Shown: positions 1-8,483 of the stretch, one piece after another | How positions within the stretch are numbered: position 1 is the stretch's first letter | Layout of the letters: each line of letters starts with the position of its first letter | From: Nocardioides sp. W7 | Lineage (GTDB): Bacteria > Actinomycetota > Actinomycetes > Propionibacteriales > Nocardioidaceae | Assembly (NCBI RefSeq): GCF_022919075.1 | Contig: NZ_CP095078.1 | Location: forward strand, 4,340,001 to 4,404,000 | Length of the DNA stretch: 64,000 bases | Direction of reading: 5' to 3' | Notes under the pieces: model-generated | Seen by the model: only the letters and a program-made list of their open reading frames with translations | Told to the model about the DNA's origin: nothing | The model's database searches: none | Translations under genes and position numbers: made by a program

Positions 1-108
1 ATCGACCCGAGTGGCCCGACTGGCCTCGACATGACTTCGAACGGCCGGGACGCGATGGATCAGCTCACGCTTGGCTCGATTGGCCGCCCGGGCCACGTCC
101 ACCTTCAT
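1..108 (-). CDS. N-terminal fragment of an unidentified protein
   Basis: An open frame runs off the left edge of the window; only the first 36 codons are present (it begins MKVDVARAANRAKRELIHRV). The start is chosen because a strong ribosome-binding site, GGAGG, lies 6–10 bases before the ATG on the minus strand. The fragment is rich in Arg, Lys and Ala and looks like an amphipathic helix. I do not recognise the family. It is followed on the same strand, 133 bases upstream, by the phosphatase gene, so the two could share a direction but not obviously an operon. Confidence 0.45.
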   Translation of the reverse strand, partial: MKVDVARAANRAKRELIHRVPAVRSHVEASRATRVD

Positions 109-241
109 GCCATACCTCCGAGAGAGCGCGCCGATTCATGACGCTAGGTATACGGTCACCTGAAAGTTGACGCCGCTCTCGTCGGGGTATCGGCCTCGAA
201 CCGCAGATCCTCCCCAAATGTGGTGAAATCCTGCTCGTCGT

Positions 242-1489
242 TCAGACCAGGAGGTTCGCCTGGATCTTCCTGATCGTCTTGACGTCCAGGCCGAGGCCCT
301 TGACCAGGAAGCGGTCGAAGCTGCCGTACGCCTCATCGATGGCGCGGAACATGCCGGCCAGGTTGTCGCCGTCCTGCTCCAGCAGCGGCTGGAGGATCCG
401 GCGGTCCACCCCGATGCCCTCGAGACGCGTGTACGTCGCCTCGTTGGAGGACCGGCGATAGACGTTGGACAGCTCGTAGTCGGCCATGGCGTTGCGCTCG
501 GAGACGCCGAGCAGACGCTGCACGATGGCGGCGAACGCACCCGTGCGGTCCTTGCCCGCGGTGCAGTTGAAGATCAGCGGTGCCCCCTCGTCCTGGGCCA
601 GCACCCGCAGGATCTGAGCGAAGCCATCCCGACCGGCCTGGCTGAGCACGAGGTCGACCAGACCGTCCCGCGCGATCTCCTCGGCCTTGCCGTCGCCCAG
701 GAGGTCCTGGACGACCTGGGGGTCACCGCTGCGAAGTGCCCCTTGGATGGCGATGGACAGCGCATCGGTCGCCGCGTCGAGCAGGACCACCGAGTGCTGG
801 GTGAGCGAGCCGGGGTATCGGTTCGCGCCGTTCTTGGCCACTTCGGACTCGGCGCGGAAGTCGGCAGAGTGCTGCAGCCCCAGCTTCGCCAGGATCGCCT
901 GGTCGCGGACGGTCGGAGCCGTCACCGCCTCGCTGCGAAAGAGCAGCCCCCAGCGAATCGACCGGCCGTCGACGGTCTTGAGCCCGCCGAGATCGCGCGC
1001 GTTGCTGACGCTGTCCAGACCGAGGCCGCGGGTCGCTGCGATGACTCCCCGGACGTCCTTGGTCCTCCTGATCACCTTCGTCTTGCCGTTCTTGCGAACC
1101 CTCTTGGTCACCCGGGCTGCCTTCGCCGCCTCGGGTGAGGCGATCTCGAAGTACCAGCGCGCACCGTCGTCCAGACCCTTGACGCTGAGCGAGCCCCACT
1201 TGCTCGTGCCGACGAGCTTGCCGCTCCTGGACGGGTTGCGAGCCTTGGTGCTGGCGTAGACGCGGTGCCTGCCTGCGCCGTCCCAGGTGATCGCGTAGCT
1301 GCCACTGGCCGTGCGAACGACTTCGATCTCCTTCGGCGCCGCCTTCTGCGCCGCCTTTGCGACTGCGGAGGAGGTGACCGCCTGCCGAGTCAGCGGATCC
1401 GGTGCCGCCGCCGCCGACGCAGGCAGTCCCACGGCGAGGGTGGACAGGGCAGCGACCGTGCTCGTGACGATGACTCCGAGCTTCTTCAT
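242..1489 (-). CDS. Secreted tyrosine-protein phosphatase (Y_phosphatase3 family)
   Basis: This 415-residue protein has an N-terminal Sec-type signal peptide (about residues 1–27, MKKLGVIVTSTVAALSTLAV, then an Ala-rich cleavage zone) and a C-terminal phosphatase domain. The catalytic P-loop reads NCTAGKDRTG, near residue 310, matching the HC-x5-R family signature of MptpB-like enzymes except that His is Asn. SNARDLGG, a typical element of this family, lies near residue 160. The start is the ATG at 1489, not the in-frame start 13 codons earlier, because AAGGAA precedes it and the signal peptide begins there. The region from about 50 to 150 may be a fibronectin-like linker. It probably removes phosphate from protein or lipid substrates outside the cytoplasm; the substrate is unknown. 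Confidence 0.8.
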   Translation of the reverse strand: MKKLGVIVTSTVAALSTLAVGLPASAAAAPDPLTRQAVTSSAVAKAAQKAAPKEIEVVRTASGSYAITWDGAGRHRVYASTKARNPSRSGKLVGTSKWGSLSVKGLDDGARWYFEIASPEAAKAARVTKRVRKNGKTKVIRRTKDVRGVIAATRGLGLDSVSNARDLGGLKTVDGRSIRWGLLFRSEAVTAPTVRDQAILAKLGLQHSADFRAESEVAKNGANRYPGSLTQHSVVLLDAATDALSIAIQGALRSGDPQVVQDLLGDGKAEEIARDGLVDLVLSQAGRDGFAQILRVLAQDEGAPLIFNCTAGKDRTGAFAAIVQRLLGVSERNAMADYELSNVYRRSSNEATYTRLEGIGVDRRILQPLLEQDGDNLAGMFRAIDEAYGSFDRFLVKGLGLDVKTIRKIQANLLV

Positions 1490-1723
1490 GACGTTCCTTC
1501 CGGTGCGGACCTCAGTGAGGCCAGTCACGCCACGTTAGGGACGCGCGGTGCGCGACTCGGGCAACGGTCTTGCTCAGCGGAAACGAGTGAGTGCGGGTCA
1601 TTGAGTGGACACTTGCGGGCCGGCTGGCGGTCATGCCGAGACGGCGCGTCGCCAGTGACGCACCCCCTCCAGAAGTACGACGTGGCGGCGACGGTGCGTT
1701 TCCCTGGACAGTCAACGCCCCTG
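1490..1723. other. Intergenic region before the IS256 insertion
   Basis: This stretch between the phosphatase start and the left end of the insertion sequence holds no convincing gene. Short frames read across it have poor composition and no ribosome-binding site. It should contain the phosphatase promoter, but I could not assign clear -35 and -10 boxes. Confidence 0.4.
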
Positions 1724-3128
1724 GGTAAGAGTCCCCGGGAGTGGTGGGGTTTGAGGGACCAGCGGCGGGGCGTCAGCACGTAGACGGCCATCGGCGGGAT
1801 CTTCGGTGTGTACGGCCAAGCACTCACCGAAAGAGGTCCACCGATGGCCTTGCCCCAGTCTGCCCTGTCCGAACTCCTCGACGCGTTCCGTGCCGGTGAT
1901 GGCGTCGACCTGATCCGTGATTCGGTCCGGGTCGCGTTGCAGGAGCTGATCGAGCTCGAGGCGATCGAACGCGTCGGCGCCGCACCCTATGAGCGCACCG
2001 AGGACCGTGTCACCGAGCGCAACGGCCACCGGCCGCGGGTGCTGACCACCAAGGCCGGCGACGTCGAGCTGCGGATCCCCAAGCTGCGGAAGGGCTCGTT
2101 CTTCCCGATCATCCTCGAGCCCCGTCGTCGGATCGATCAGGCGCTCTACGCGGTGGTGATGGAGGCCTACGTCCACGGGATCTCGACTCGCAGCGTCGAC
2201 GACCTTGTCGAAGCGATGGGCGGCACGGGTGTCTCCAAGTCCGAGGTCTCCCGGATCTGCACCGGCCTGGATGAGACCGTCGGCGCGTTCCGCACCCGCA
2301 CCCTGGACCACGTCGAGTTCCCCTACATCTATCTCGACGCGACCTACCTCCACGTCCGCAACGCACCTGGCAAAGGTGGCCAGGTCGTGTCGATGGCGGT
2401 GGTCGTCGCGACGGGTGTCACCGCAACCGGTGAACGGGAGATCCTCGGCCTGGACGTTGGTGACAGCGAGGACGAGGTCTTCTGGCGCAGCTTCCTGCTC
2501 AGCCTCAAACAACGCGGACTGGCCGGCGTGAAGCTGGTGATCTCAGATCAACACTCCGGCCTCGTCAAGGCGTTGAAGCGCGCGTTCCAGGGCGTCGCGC
2601 ACCAACGGTGCCGGGTCCACTTCGCCCGCAACCTCCTGGCCCACGTCCCCAAAGGCCAGGCCGACTACGTTGCAGCTGCGTTCCGGATGATCTTCGCCCA
2701 GCCCACCGCCGAGGACGTCCACGTGGCGTGGGACAAGACCCGCGACGAGCTCGCCGCCCGCTTCCCCAAACTCGGGCCACTGATGGACGACGCGAAGCCC
2801 GAGGTCCTCGCCTTCACCGCATTCCCACGCGAGCACTGGCGCAAGATCTGGTCGACCAACCCGCTCGAGCGGGTCAACAAGGAGATCAAGCGCCGCGCCC
2901 GGGTCGTGGGCATCTTCCCCAACGCCGCGGCGGTGATCAGGCTGGTAGGCGCGGTGCTGATCGACATGCACGACGAGTGGATCGCCGGGGACCGCCGCTA
3001 CCTCTCCGAAGGATCCATGGCCAAGCTCTACGCCACCAGCGATACTGAACCAATCGCCGCCATCGAGAGCAGCGACGCGTAGGCACCGAGGATCACCTCA
3101 AAGCCCACCACCCCGCGGGGCTCTGTCC
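1724..3128 (+). mobile_element. IS256-family insertion sequence, apparently complete
   Basis: The transposase gene is flanked by imperfect terminal inverted repeats. The left end at 1729–1756 begins GAGTCCCCGGGAGTGGTGGG, and the right end at 3096–3123, read on the other strand, begins GAGCCCCGCGGGGTGGTGGG; both finish TTTGAGG. Pairing of GG at 1724–1725 and 3127–3128 suggests that the ends lie about five bases further out. I could not find a clean 8–9 bp target duplication: GCCCCTG on the left and GCCCTGG on the right are similar but not identical. The exact ends are therefore uncertain by a few bases. Confidence 0.8.
1844..3082 (+). CDS. IS256-family transposase (mutator type)
   Basis: This 412-residue transposase catalyses cut-out/copy-out transposition of its element. 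It has the usual length of the family and all three acidic catalytic positions appear intact: Asp in YIYLDATYLHVR, Asp in VISDQHSGLVKAL, and Glu in NPLERVNKEIKRR. The Cys/His-type motif HQRCRVHFARN lies between them. I chose the ATG at 1844 (MALPQSALSELLDAF) over an in-frame start 12 codons upstream because AGAGGT precedes it and family members begin this way. No frameshift or stop is visible, so the element may still be mobile. Confidence 0.92.
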   Translation: MALPQSALSELLDAFRAGDGVDLIRDSVRVALQELIELEAIERVGAAPYERTEDRVTERNGHRPRVLTTKAGDVELRIPKLRKGSFFPIILEPRRRIDQALYAVVMEAYVHGISTRSVDDLVEAMGGTGVSKSEVSRICTGLDETVGAFRTRTLDHVEFPYIYLDATYLHVRNAPGKGGQVVSMAVVVATGVTATGEREILGLDVGDSEDEVFWRSFLLSLKQRGLAGVKLVISDQHSGLVKALKRAFQGVAHQRCRVHFARNLLAHVPKGQADYVAAAFRMIFAQPTAEDVHVAWDKTRDELAARFPKLGPLMDDAKPEVLAFTAFPREHWRKIWSTNPLERVNKEIKRRARVVGIFPNAAAVIRLVGAVLIDMHDEWIAGDRRYLSEGSMAKLYATSDTEPIAAIESSDA

Positions 3129-3154
3129 GCCCTGGCACCCCGACCCCGTGCGTC

Positions 3155-3532
3155 ATGTCTCAGGACATCGGTGACAGTTCTGCATCAAGACATCGGTGAC
3201 GCTTCTGGTGGTTGGTGGTGACACTTCTGCCTCGAGGCTCGGGCGGTGACTGCCAATGAACCCATTGATCCTCGTGTCCGTCTCGCGATCTCGCAGTGAC
3301 TCGGTGACGCACCCCGGGTCGCGGTCTCGACGTTCTGCGCCGAGCACGGCATCTCCCGCAAGTCGTTCTTCGAGCTACGCAAGCGCGCTCTGGTCGATGG
3401 GCCGGCGGCGGTGCTTGAGCCCTGGACCCGACGCCCATCCGGCCCGCACCCGGGGTGACCTACATCGGTAACAGCCGACGCCCGGGACCCCGCCCGAAGA
3501 ACCCCGGAAGTGTCACCGAAGTCCTGAGACAT
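3155..3532 (+). mobile_element. Internally deleted IS481-family element
   Basis: Two inverted copies of a 21-bp sequence bound this 378-bp region: 3155–3175 begins ATGTCTCAGGACATCGGTGA, and 3512–3532 is its reverse complement with one mismatch. The core GACATCGGTGAC recurs inside, near 3189–3200. Between the ends lies only the N-terminal part of an IS481-type transposase, and the rest of the roughly 1-kb element is missing. Both ends survive, so it has the form of a MITE. It sits directly against the right end of the IS256 element. Confidence 0.7.
3246..3458 (+). pseudogene. Truncated IS481-family transposase, N-terminal HTH part
   Basis: Reading from the GTG at 3246 gives VTANEPIDPRVRLAISQ, an in-frame TGA, then STFCAEHGISRKSFFELRKR and a short tail ending in TGA at 3456–3458. 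This matches the usual start of IS481-family transposases, a helix-turn-helix DNA-binding segment followed by an Arg/Pro-rich linker, but the DDE catalytic domain is absent. The nonsense codon stands where family members commonly have Trp. The gene is dead. Confidence 0.65.
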
Positions 3533-3632
3533 CGCAGTGCGAGCCCTGTGGAAGAGCCAGGGCGATCGAACGTGCGTTCGAGTAGAATGGAACCCATCAT
3601 CCCGCACCGTTGTGGAGCTCTCGGAGGCTCGC

Positions 3633-4877
3633 ATGGACCACCCGATCCGGGTCGCCACCCAGGTCATTGACGGTGCCCTGAAGTCGGTCGCCGACGTGAA
3701 CCCGGCCTTCATGACCACCACCGACAAGGCCACCGCCCTCGTCGAGCTCGCCGCGATCGAGACCCGGGTGGGCGAGCTGCGACTGCGGGTCACCGCCGAC
3801 GCGGGCGACGTGGCCGAGGAGTCGGGTGCGCGGGACGTCGGGGCATGGACCGCGGCCGCGACGCGGCGTCGTCGCGGTGACTGTGCTGCCGACCTTCGCC
3901 TCGCCCTGGCGTTGGCCGACCGTCCGGTGTTGGCAACGGCGGTGCGTGAAGGTGGGGTGAATCTCGACCAGGCCCAGGCCATCGCGGCGTCCCTCGCCGA
4001 GCTGCCGGCCGACGTCGACCCCTCCGTGGTCGACCGGGCCGAGACCGCGCTAGTGGCCTACGCCGCCCGCTTCAACCCCATCGAGCTAAGCCGCCTGGGC
4101 CGCCGAATCCTCGACGTCGTCGCCCCCGAGCTCGCGGAGGCCGTCGGGGCCCGCCACCTCGCCAACCTGGAGGCGTCCGCCCACCAGCGGATGCGCCTCG
4201 GACTCCGGCCCCTCGGCGACGGCACCACCCGCATCACCGGACTGATCCCGGACGCGTCCGCGGCTCGGCTCGCGACGTACTTGCATGCCTTCACCAATCC
4301 CCGCCGCGACGACGCTGACCCAGAGCCGGCCGCAGCGCGGCGGACTCCCCACGGCCGCAAGACCGCCCGCGCGTTCTGCCAACTCCTGGAGACCCTGGAC
4401 CCCACCCGGCTCCCCATCCACGGCGGCGACGCCACCACCCTCGTCGTGACCATGTCGCTGGAGTCGCTCCGCGCCGAGCTCGGCACCGCCACCCTCGGCA
4501 ACCCGGCACCGGGCGACTCGCTCGACCGGATCACCGCCGAAGAAGCCCGGCGCCTGGCCTGCACCGCCCACCTCGTCCCGGCCGTCCTCGGCGGCAAGGG
4601 CGAGGTCCTCGACCTCGGCCGCTCCCAACGCCTCTTCACCCGCGCCCAACGCCGCGCCCTCGCCCTGACCGATCGCGAGTGCCGCGCCGAGGGCTGCCAG
4701 ATCCCCGCCCCATGGTGCGAAGCCCATCACGCCGGCACCCCCTGGGCCGCCGGCGGCCGCACTGACCTGGCCGACGGGATGCTGCTCTGCTCGCATCATC
4801 ACCACCGAGCCCACGACCCGGGCTATTCGTCGGAACGACTCCCCGACGGCGGCGTCCGATTCCACCGACGAACGTAG
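3633..4877 (+). CDS. DUF222 domain-containing HNH endonuclease (13E12-repeat family)
   Basis: This 414-residue protein carries an N-terminal DUF222 region (about residues 1–270) and a C-terminal HNH nuclease motif: CRAEGCQIPAPWCEAHH followed by the CSHHHHRAHD element. Such proteins are abundant, multi-copy families in actinobacteria, and many copies differ sharply between strains. The start at 3633 (MDHPIRVATQVID) is preceded by GGAGG at good spacing; an in-frame start 32 codons upstream has no such support. It lies next to two IS relics. Its DNA target and biological role are not known. Confidence 0.85.
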   Translation: MDHPIRVATQVIDGALKSVADVNPAFMTTTDKATALVELAAIETRVGELRLRVTADAGDVAEESGARDVGAWTAAATRRRRGDCAADLRLALALADRPVLATAVREGGVNLDQAQAIAASLAELPADVDPSVVDRAETALVAYAARFNPIELSRLGRRILDVVAPELAEAVGARHLANLEASAHQRMRLGLRPLGDGTTRITGLIPDASAARLATYLHAFTNPRRDDADPEPAAARRTPHGRKTARAFCQLLETLDPTRLPIHGGDATTLVVTMSLESLRAELGTATLGNPAPGDSLDRITAEEARRLACTAHLVPAVLGGKGEVLDLGRSQRLFTRAQRRALALTDRECRAEGCQIPAPWCEAHHAGTPWAAGGRTDLADGMLLCSHHHHRAHDPGYSSERLPDGGVRFHRRT

Positions 4878-5242
4878 GCCGCTCGGTGGGCTACTCGCGC
4901 CGACGCGACGCAGATCGAGTTGGATCGTCGGTGACGTCGGTTCGAGCCTTCCGCCGTGGACGTGGACGGCGTACCAGGCAACGGGGACGCCGATCAGGGC
5001 CAGCGACGACGAGGTCGAGGTGTTGGACTCTCATCGCGGTCTGTCGGGTGTGGGCGAACGATTCCGTTGCCGCAGTGGCGAGCGTAGTGAAGGTGGACGC
5101 GATCTGCAGAGGAAGAAGCGCCTCCCGAACGCGCCAACCCCACCTGGGACGCTGCCGGCGCACGTTCTGACATTCCGGCTCCGAGGGGGTCCCGGGCACC
5201 TAGCGTGTCACCGCCGATCCCTCGACAACCCCCGGAGCGTCC
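4878..5242. other. Intergenic region without a convincing gene
   Basis: This 365-base stretch lies between the HNH gene and a broken secreted-protein gene. Both strands give open frames only because of high GC; none has a ribosome-binding site together with protein-like composition. A GGAG shortly before 5243 serves the next gene. Confidence 0.4.
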
Positions 5243-5982
5243 GTGCATACAGCCACCCCCACCGTCGCTCGCCTGCTGGGCCTGTTGATCGCCGCCGGCC
5301 TCGTGCTGACCGGACTCGTCGTCGCCACCCCGTCATCGGCCCGGGCGGCCGACCTCCTGTACGGCGCTCCCGCCGTCGGGTCGTGCCACGACGCGACCTT
5401 CGATCAGGCCAAGGGCAACCACCTCACGGTGCCGACGTGCCGTGCGGCTCCGACCACACCCTGGTGACGGCCCGGGTCGTCCAGCTGCCGGCGGACGTCG
5501 ACGTGTCGGACTGGGACGAGGTGCAGAAGGTCATCGCGTGCGACGCCGGCGAGAACAAGCTGCTCGGCCGGAACCCGTTGCGGAGGGCCCTCACCATGTA
5601 CGCGGGCTTCAGCTTCATCCCGACTGCCGATCAGCGGGCCGCGGGCGCTCGCTGGGCCAGCTGCCACCTCACCCTGTGGGGGACCAAGGGGCTCTACGAC
5701 CTGCCGACAACGCTGCGGAAGCTCACGAAGAGGCCGACCGCGGCGGTGGCCCGATGCGCGACGCTCGCGAGGTGGCTGCCCTGCTCCGAGAGGCACACTC
5801 ACCGGGCGGTGGCGGCGTTCTTCGTCAGGGCCACGGGCAGTGACAGGGCCGTCGACAAGCGGATCTCCGTGCAGGGCCCGCGGGTCTGCGCCAAGAGGCT
5901 GCGGATTCCCGGGTTGTCCACCTACCGTCGCCACACCCCGCCCAACGTCATCGTGACCTGCTTCAAGAGAACGCGGAAGTGA
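5243..5982 (+). pseudogene. Frameshifted secreted protein, possibly septum-formation-like
   Basis: A GTG start at 5243, with GGAG upstream, opens a signal peptide (MHTATPTVARLLGLLIAAGL, Ala-rich cleavage site near residue 36) and then VGSCHDATFDQAKG. The frame closes at 5467, but the other half continues one frame away from about 5435 to the TGA at 5980–5982, with CGSDHTLVTARVVQLPADVD and a Cys-containing secreted domain (Cys in KVIACD, ASCHL, ARCAT, LPCSE, RVCAK, VTCFK). One base is therefore missing near 5430–5445, either a true frameshift or a sequencing error. Paired cysteines and a CHD motif resemble actinobacterial septum-formation-type secreted proteins. That family label is tentative. 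Confidence 0.6.
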
Positions 5983-6063
5983 GCCCGCTGCACGCGGTCA
6001 CCGCGCTCCTCGGACTCGCCCTCGCCGGCTGGCTCGCGGCCGACGTCGGTCCGGCGCTCACCG

Positions 6064-6297
6064 TCAGCGGTCCTCGCCCCAGTTGGCGATGACCACAGCG
6101 ACCAGTGGGAGCACAGCAGCGACGACCGACATCGCCACGGCCGCCGTCGTCGACCACAACCGGACGAGGTTCCAGGCCAGCAGGATCAGCACCAGGCACG
6201 CGCCCATCAGGGCGAAGTACCAGCGCTGACGCCGGCGCAGCCGCTCGCTCTGCGGCCTGCGCACTCCGCTGGTTGTGATGCGCTGGGGTCGTCGCAT
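6064..6297 (-). CDS. DUF3099-type small membrane protein
   Basis: This 77-residue protein starts MRRPQRITTSGVRRPQSERL and has two hydrophobic segments, WYFALMGACLVLILLAWNLV and VAMSVVAAVLPLVAVVIANW. The short basic cytosolic head with ITTS followed by two helices matches the actinobacterial DUF3099 family as I remember it. The start was placed at 6297 because AAGGTGGAGG lies just upstream; the longer frame adds a non-conserved Pro/Gly-rich leader. Its function is unknown. Confidence 0.65.
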   Translation of the reverse strand: MRRPQRITTSGVRRPQSERLRRRQRWYFALMGACLVLILLAWNLVRLWSTTAAVAMSVVAAVLPLVAVVIANWGEDR

Positions 6298-6429
6298 CCC
6301 TCCACCTTCCCACGCTTGCCGCACCGCACCGCCGCCCTCGGCTGGGCCCGGAAGATGCCGAGCGCGAGGCACTCACGGCACGGAGCCGGCGCGTTCGTCG
6401 CTCCTGACGTCCAGGCGATTCGGCGCGGC

Positions 6430-6777
6430 CTAGGCCTTCGATTTCTTCGGGGGCTTCGCCCGCGCTCGCTCCACCGCCGGGCCGACCCAGGCGGCGAGGG
6501 AGTCCGGGTCGGGCAGGTCCGCCGCCGCAACCAGGACGACCCCGCCCATGGTTCGCTCTCCCATGGTCGCCGTGCGAGCGCCGTTCGCGAGGGCCTCGTC
6601 GACGCCGTCCGTGCCGACGTGGACCATCAGGTCGTCGTCGCCGGTACCGACCGCCAGGTAAGTGTTCACCGTCCAGCACAGACCACCGAACATCTTGATC
6701 TCGCGATAACCGGCCGGGCCGGCGGCAGCCGCGACCGAGGTCCGGATCCTCTCGGCCAGCTCCTCGTCATAGGTCAT
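6430..6777 (-). CDS. TfoX/Sxy N-terminal domain protein
   Basis: This 115-residue protein carries the TfoX N-terminal domain: IKMFGGLCWTVNTYLAVGTG near residues 27–46, then the DLMVHVG strand and the MGGVVLV strand. In gammaproteobacteria TfoX/Sxy controls competence, but stand-alone actinobacterial copies have no proven role. The C-terminus is a Lys-rich tail (AKPPKKSKA), which could favour nucleic-acid contact. It stands alone, between a DUF3099 gene and an FAD oxidase. Confidence 0.8.
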   Translation of the reverse strand: MTYDEELAERIRTSVAAAAGPAGYREIKMFGGLCWTVNTYLAVGTGDDDLMVHVGTDGVDEALANGARTATMGERTMGGVVLVAAADLPDPDSLAAWVGPAVERARAKPPKKSKA

Positions 6778-6866
6778 CGGGCGCCTCCGGCATCAGTCGG
6801 GCCGTTGGCTGATCCTACGGACGGCACCGCCGGTGCGCGCGCCGGTCGGGGCCGGCGCGGCCCGAC

Positions 6867-8237
6867 TCACGCAGGCGGGATGTTCTGGTTGTGCCGGAAG
6901 AGGTTGCCGGGGTCGTAGGTCCGCTTGACCTGCCGCAGCCGGTCGTAGTTGCCCTTGTAGTTGGCGCCGATCCGGTCCTGGTCGTCCTCGGCCATGAAGT
7001 TGATGTAGCCGCCGTCCTCGGAGAGCGGAGCCGTGGCGTCGTAGTAGTCCCGGACCCAGGCGATGTTGCGTTCGTCGTCCTTCTCGTCGGGCCACATGCC
7101 GGCGATCACCGTCGCGAAGTTGGCGTCGCGGTAGGCGAAGGCGGTGGCGTCGGGCGCGACCCGGTGGCAGGCGCCGTTGATCGGGTAGATGTGCATCGTC
7201 GAGGTCATCTCGGGCACCTGCGCCCCGTGCTCGACGTGGGCGGCGATCGCGTCGTCGGTGAGCTCCTTGACGAAGTTGGCCTTCCAGTAGTGGCGCAGAC
7301 CCGAGGGGTAGAGGTCGTCGAACGCGCTGTTCAGGGCCGGGTACGGCATCGGGCCGACCAGCTCGGCCACCGTCGGCGCCAGGTCGCGGAACGGCTTCAG
7401 CACCTCCTCCCCCCGGTCCAGGTCGCCGGCCCAGCAGGTCACCATCAGGGCCAGCGTGGTGCCGTGCCGCTCCTCGGGGATGAACGGCAGCGGCGGGGCG
7501 ATCTGGTACGCCGGGAAGCCGCCGAACTGCTCGGGGGCGTCGGCGATGAACTCGCGGTAGAGCCGGAACAGGTCGGCCGCCCGGTCCAGCTCGAAGAACA
7601 TCGGGCCCCCGTAGATGTCCTTGACCGGGCTGAGCCGGAACTCGAAGGAGGTGACGACGCCGAAGTTGCCGCCCCCACCCCGGATCGCCCAGAACAGGTC
7701 CGCGTCGTCCTTCTCGCTGGCGACGTGGAAGCTGCCGTCGCCGGTGACCACGTCGGCCGCCACCAGGTTGTCGGAGGAGAATCCCAGCCCTCGGGCGAGG
7801 TAGCCGATACCGCCGCCGAGGGTGAGGCCGCCGACCCCGGTCGTCGAGATGATGCCGCCCGTCGTGGCCAGCCCGAAGGGGTACGTCGCCGCGTTCAGGT
7901 CGCCCCACGTCGCACCGCCCGACACCCGGGCGGTGCGGGTCACCGGGTCGACCCGGACGTCGCGCATCGCCGACAGGTCGACGACGACGCCGTCGTCGCA
8001 GGTGCCGAAGCCCGGCACGCTGTGGGCCCCGCCGCGGACGGCGACGGTGAGCCCCTGGTCGGCGGCGAACCGCACGGCGATCATCACGTCGCCGGCGTTC
8101 GCCGCCCGCACGATCACGGCCGGCCGCTTGTCGATCATGCCGTTGCGGACCAGGCGCGCCTCGTCGTACGCCGCGTCGTCCGGTCCGATCACGGGCCCGC
8201 GGGTCTGCTCCCGCAGGGTGTCCAGCTGTGCACTCAT
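6867..8237 (-). CDS. FAD-binding oxidoreductase, berberine-bridge-enzyme type
   Basis: This 456-residue flavoprotein has an N-terminal PCMH-type FAD domain (about 35–210) and a C-terminal BBE segment ending NYKGNYDRLRQVKRTYDPGN, where the Asn/Tyr-rich end closes the active site. RGGAHSVPGFG supplies the histidine expected to link covalently to FAD. The second anchoring cysteine of two-link family members appears absent: the corresponding loop reads TGVGGLTLGGGIGYLARGLG. The start ATG at 8237 follows GAGGAGGG. Members oxidise sugars, alcohols or alkaloid-like compounds; the substrate here is unknown. It is on the same strand as the aldolase operon but is separated by 236 bases. Confidence 0.88.
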   Translation of the reverse strand: MSAQLDTLREQTRGPVIGPDDAAYDEARLVRNGMIDKRPAVIVRAANAGDVMIAVRFAADQGLTVAVRGGAHSVPGFGTCDDGVVVDLSAMRDVRVDPVTRTARVSGGATWGDLNAATYPFGLATTGGIISTTGVGGLTLGGGIGYLARGLGFSSDNLVAADVVTGDGSFHVASEKDDADLFWAIRGGGGNFGVVTSFEFRLSPVKDIYGGPMFFELDRAADLFRLYREFIADAPEQFGGFPAYQIAPPLPFIPEERHGTTLALMVTCWAGDLDRGEEVLKPFRDLAPTVAELVGPMPYPALNSAFDDLYPSGLRHYWKANFVKELTDDAIAAHVEHGAQVPEMTSTMHIYPINGACHRVAPDATAFAYRDANFATVIAGMWPDEKDDERNIAWVRDYYDATAPLSEDGGYINFMAEDDQDRIGANYKGNYDRLRQVKRTYDPGNLFRHNQNIPPA

Positions 8238-8418
8238 CTGACCCTCCTCATGACTTGCCCGTCGCGTCCGGGCAACAGGAGGGCGCCACGAGGGCGTCGA
8301 GAGTCGTCGAGAAGGCGTCACGTGGCGCGGCGGGGTCCGCGGCAGGTCTGGTGCTACCGACGCTAGCCCCGGACCGCGGGCCCCGCCATCGTGCAGGTGA
8401 GGTAATCCGAGGGACCAG

Positions 8419-8483
8419 CCCGGACCCCTCAGGCCCGGACCCCTCAGGCCCGGACGTCTCAGGCCCGGACGCCTCAGGCCCGG
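8419..8483. repeat. 15-bp tandem repeat spanning the aldolase stop codon
   Basis: Four copies of a 15-bp unit, CCCGGACCCCTCAGG with one or two changes, run from 8419 to 8478 and a partial fifth copy follows. Read on the minus strand, each unit gives GCC TGA plus three sense codons, so the stop codon of the aldolase gene is repeated in the same frame four times. The first repeat (minus-strand order) contains the last codons of the gene. Confidence 0.85.

Noticed and set aside
1808..1843. Upstream in-frame start of the IS256 transposase
   Set aside because: The extra twelve residues are not typical of the family, and AGAGGT before ATG 1844 supports the shorter protein.
4941..4960. GGTTCGAGCC resembling a tRNA T-arm
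   Set aside because: There is no matching acceptor stem, anticodon arm or CCA end around it; no tRNA gene was found in the window.
8419..8483. CRISPR-like array
   Set aside because: The units are directly adjacent with no spacers, so this is a simple tandem duplication of the gene end.
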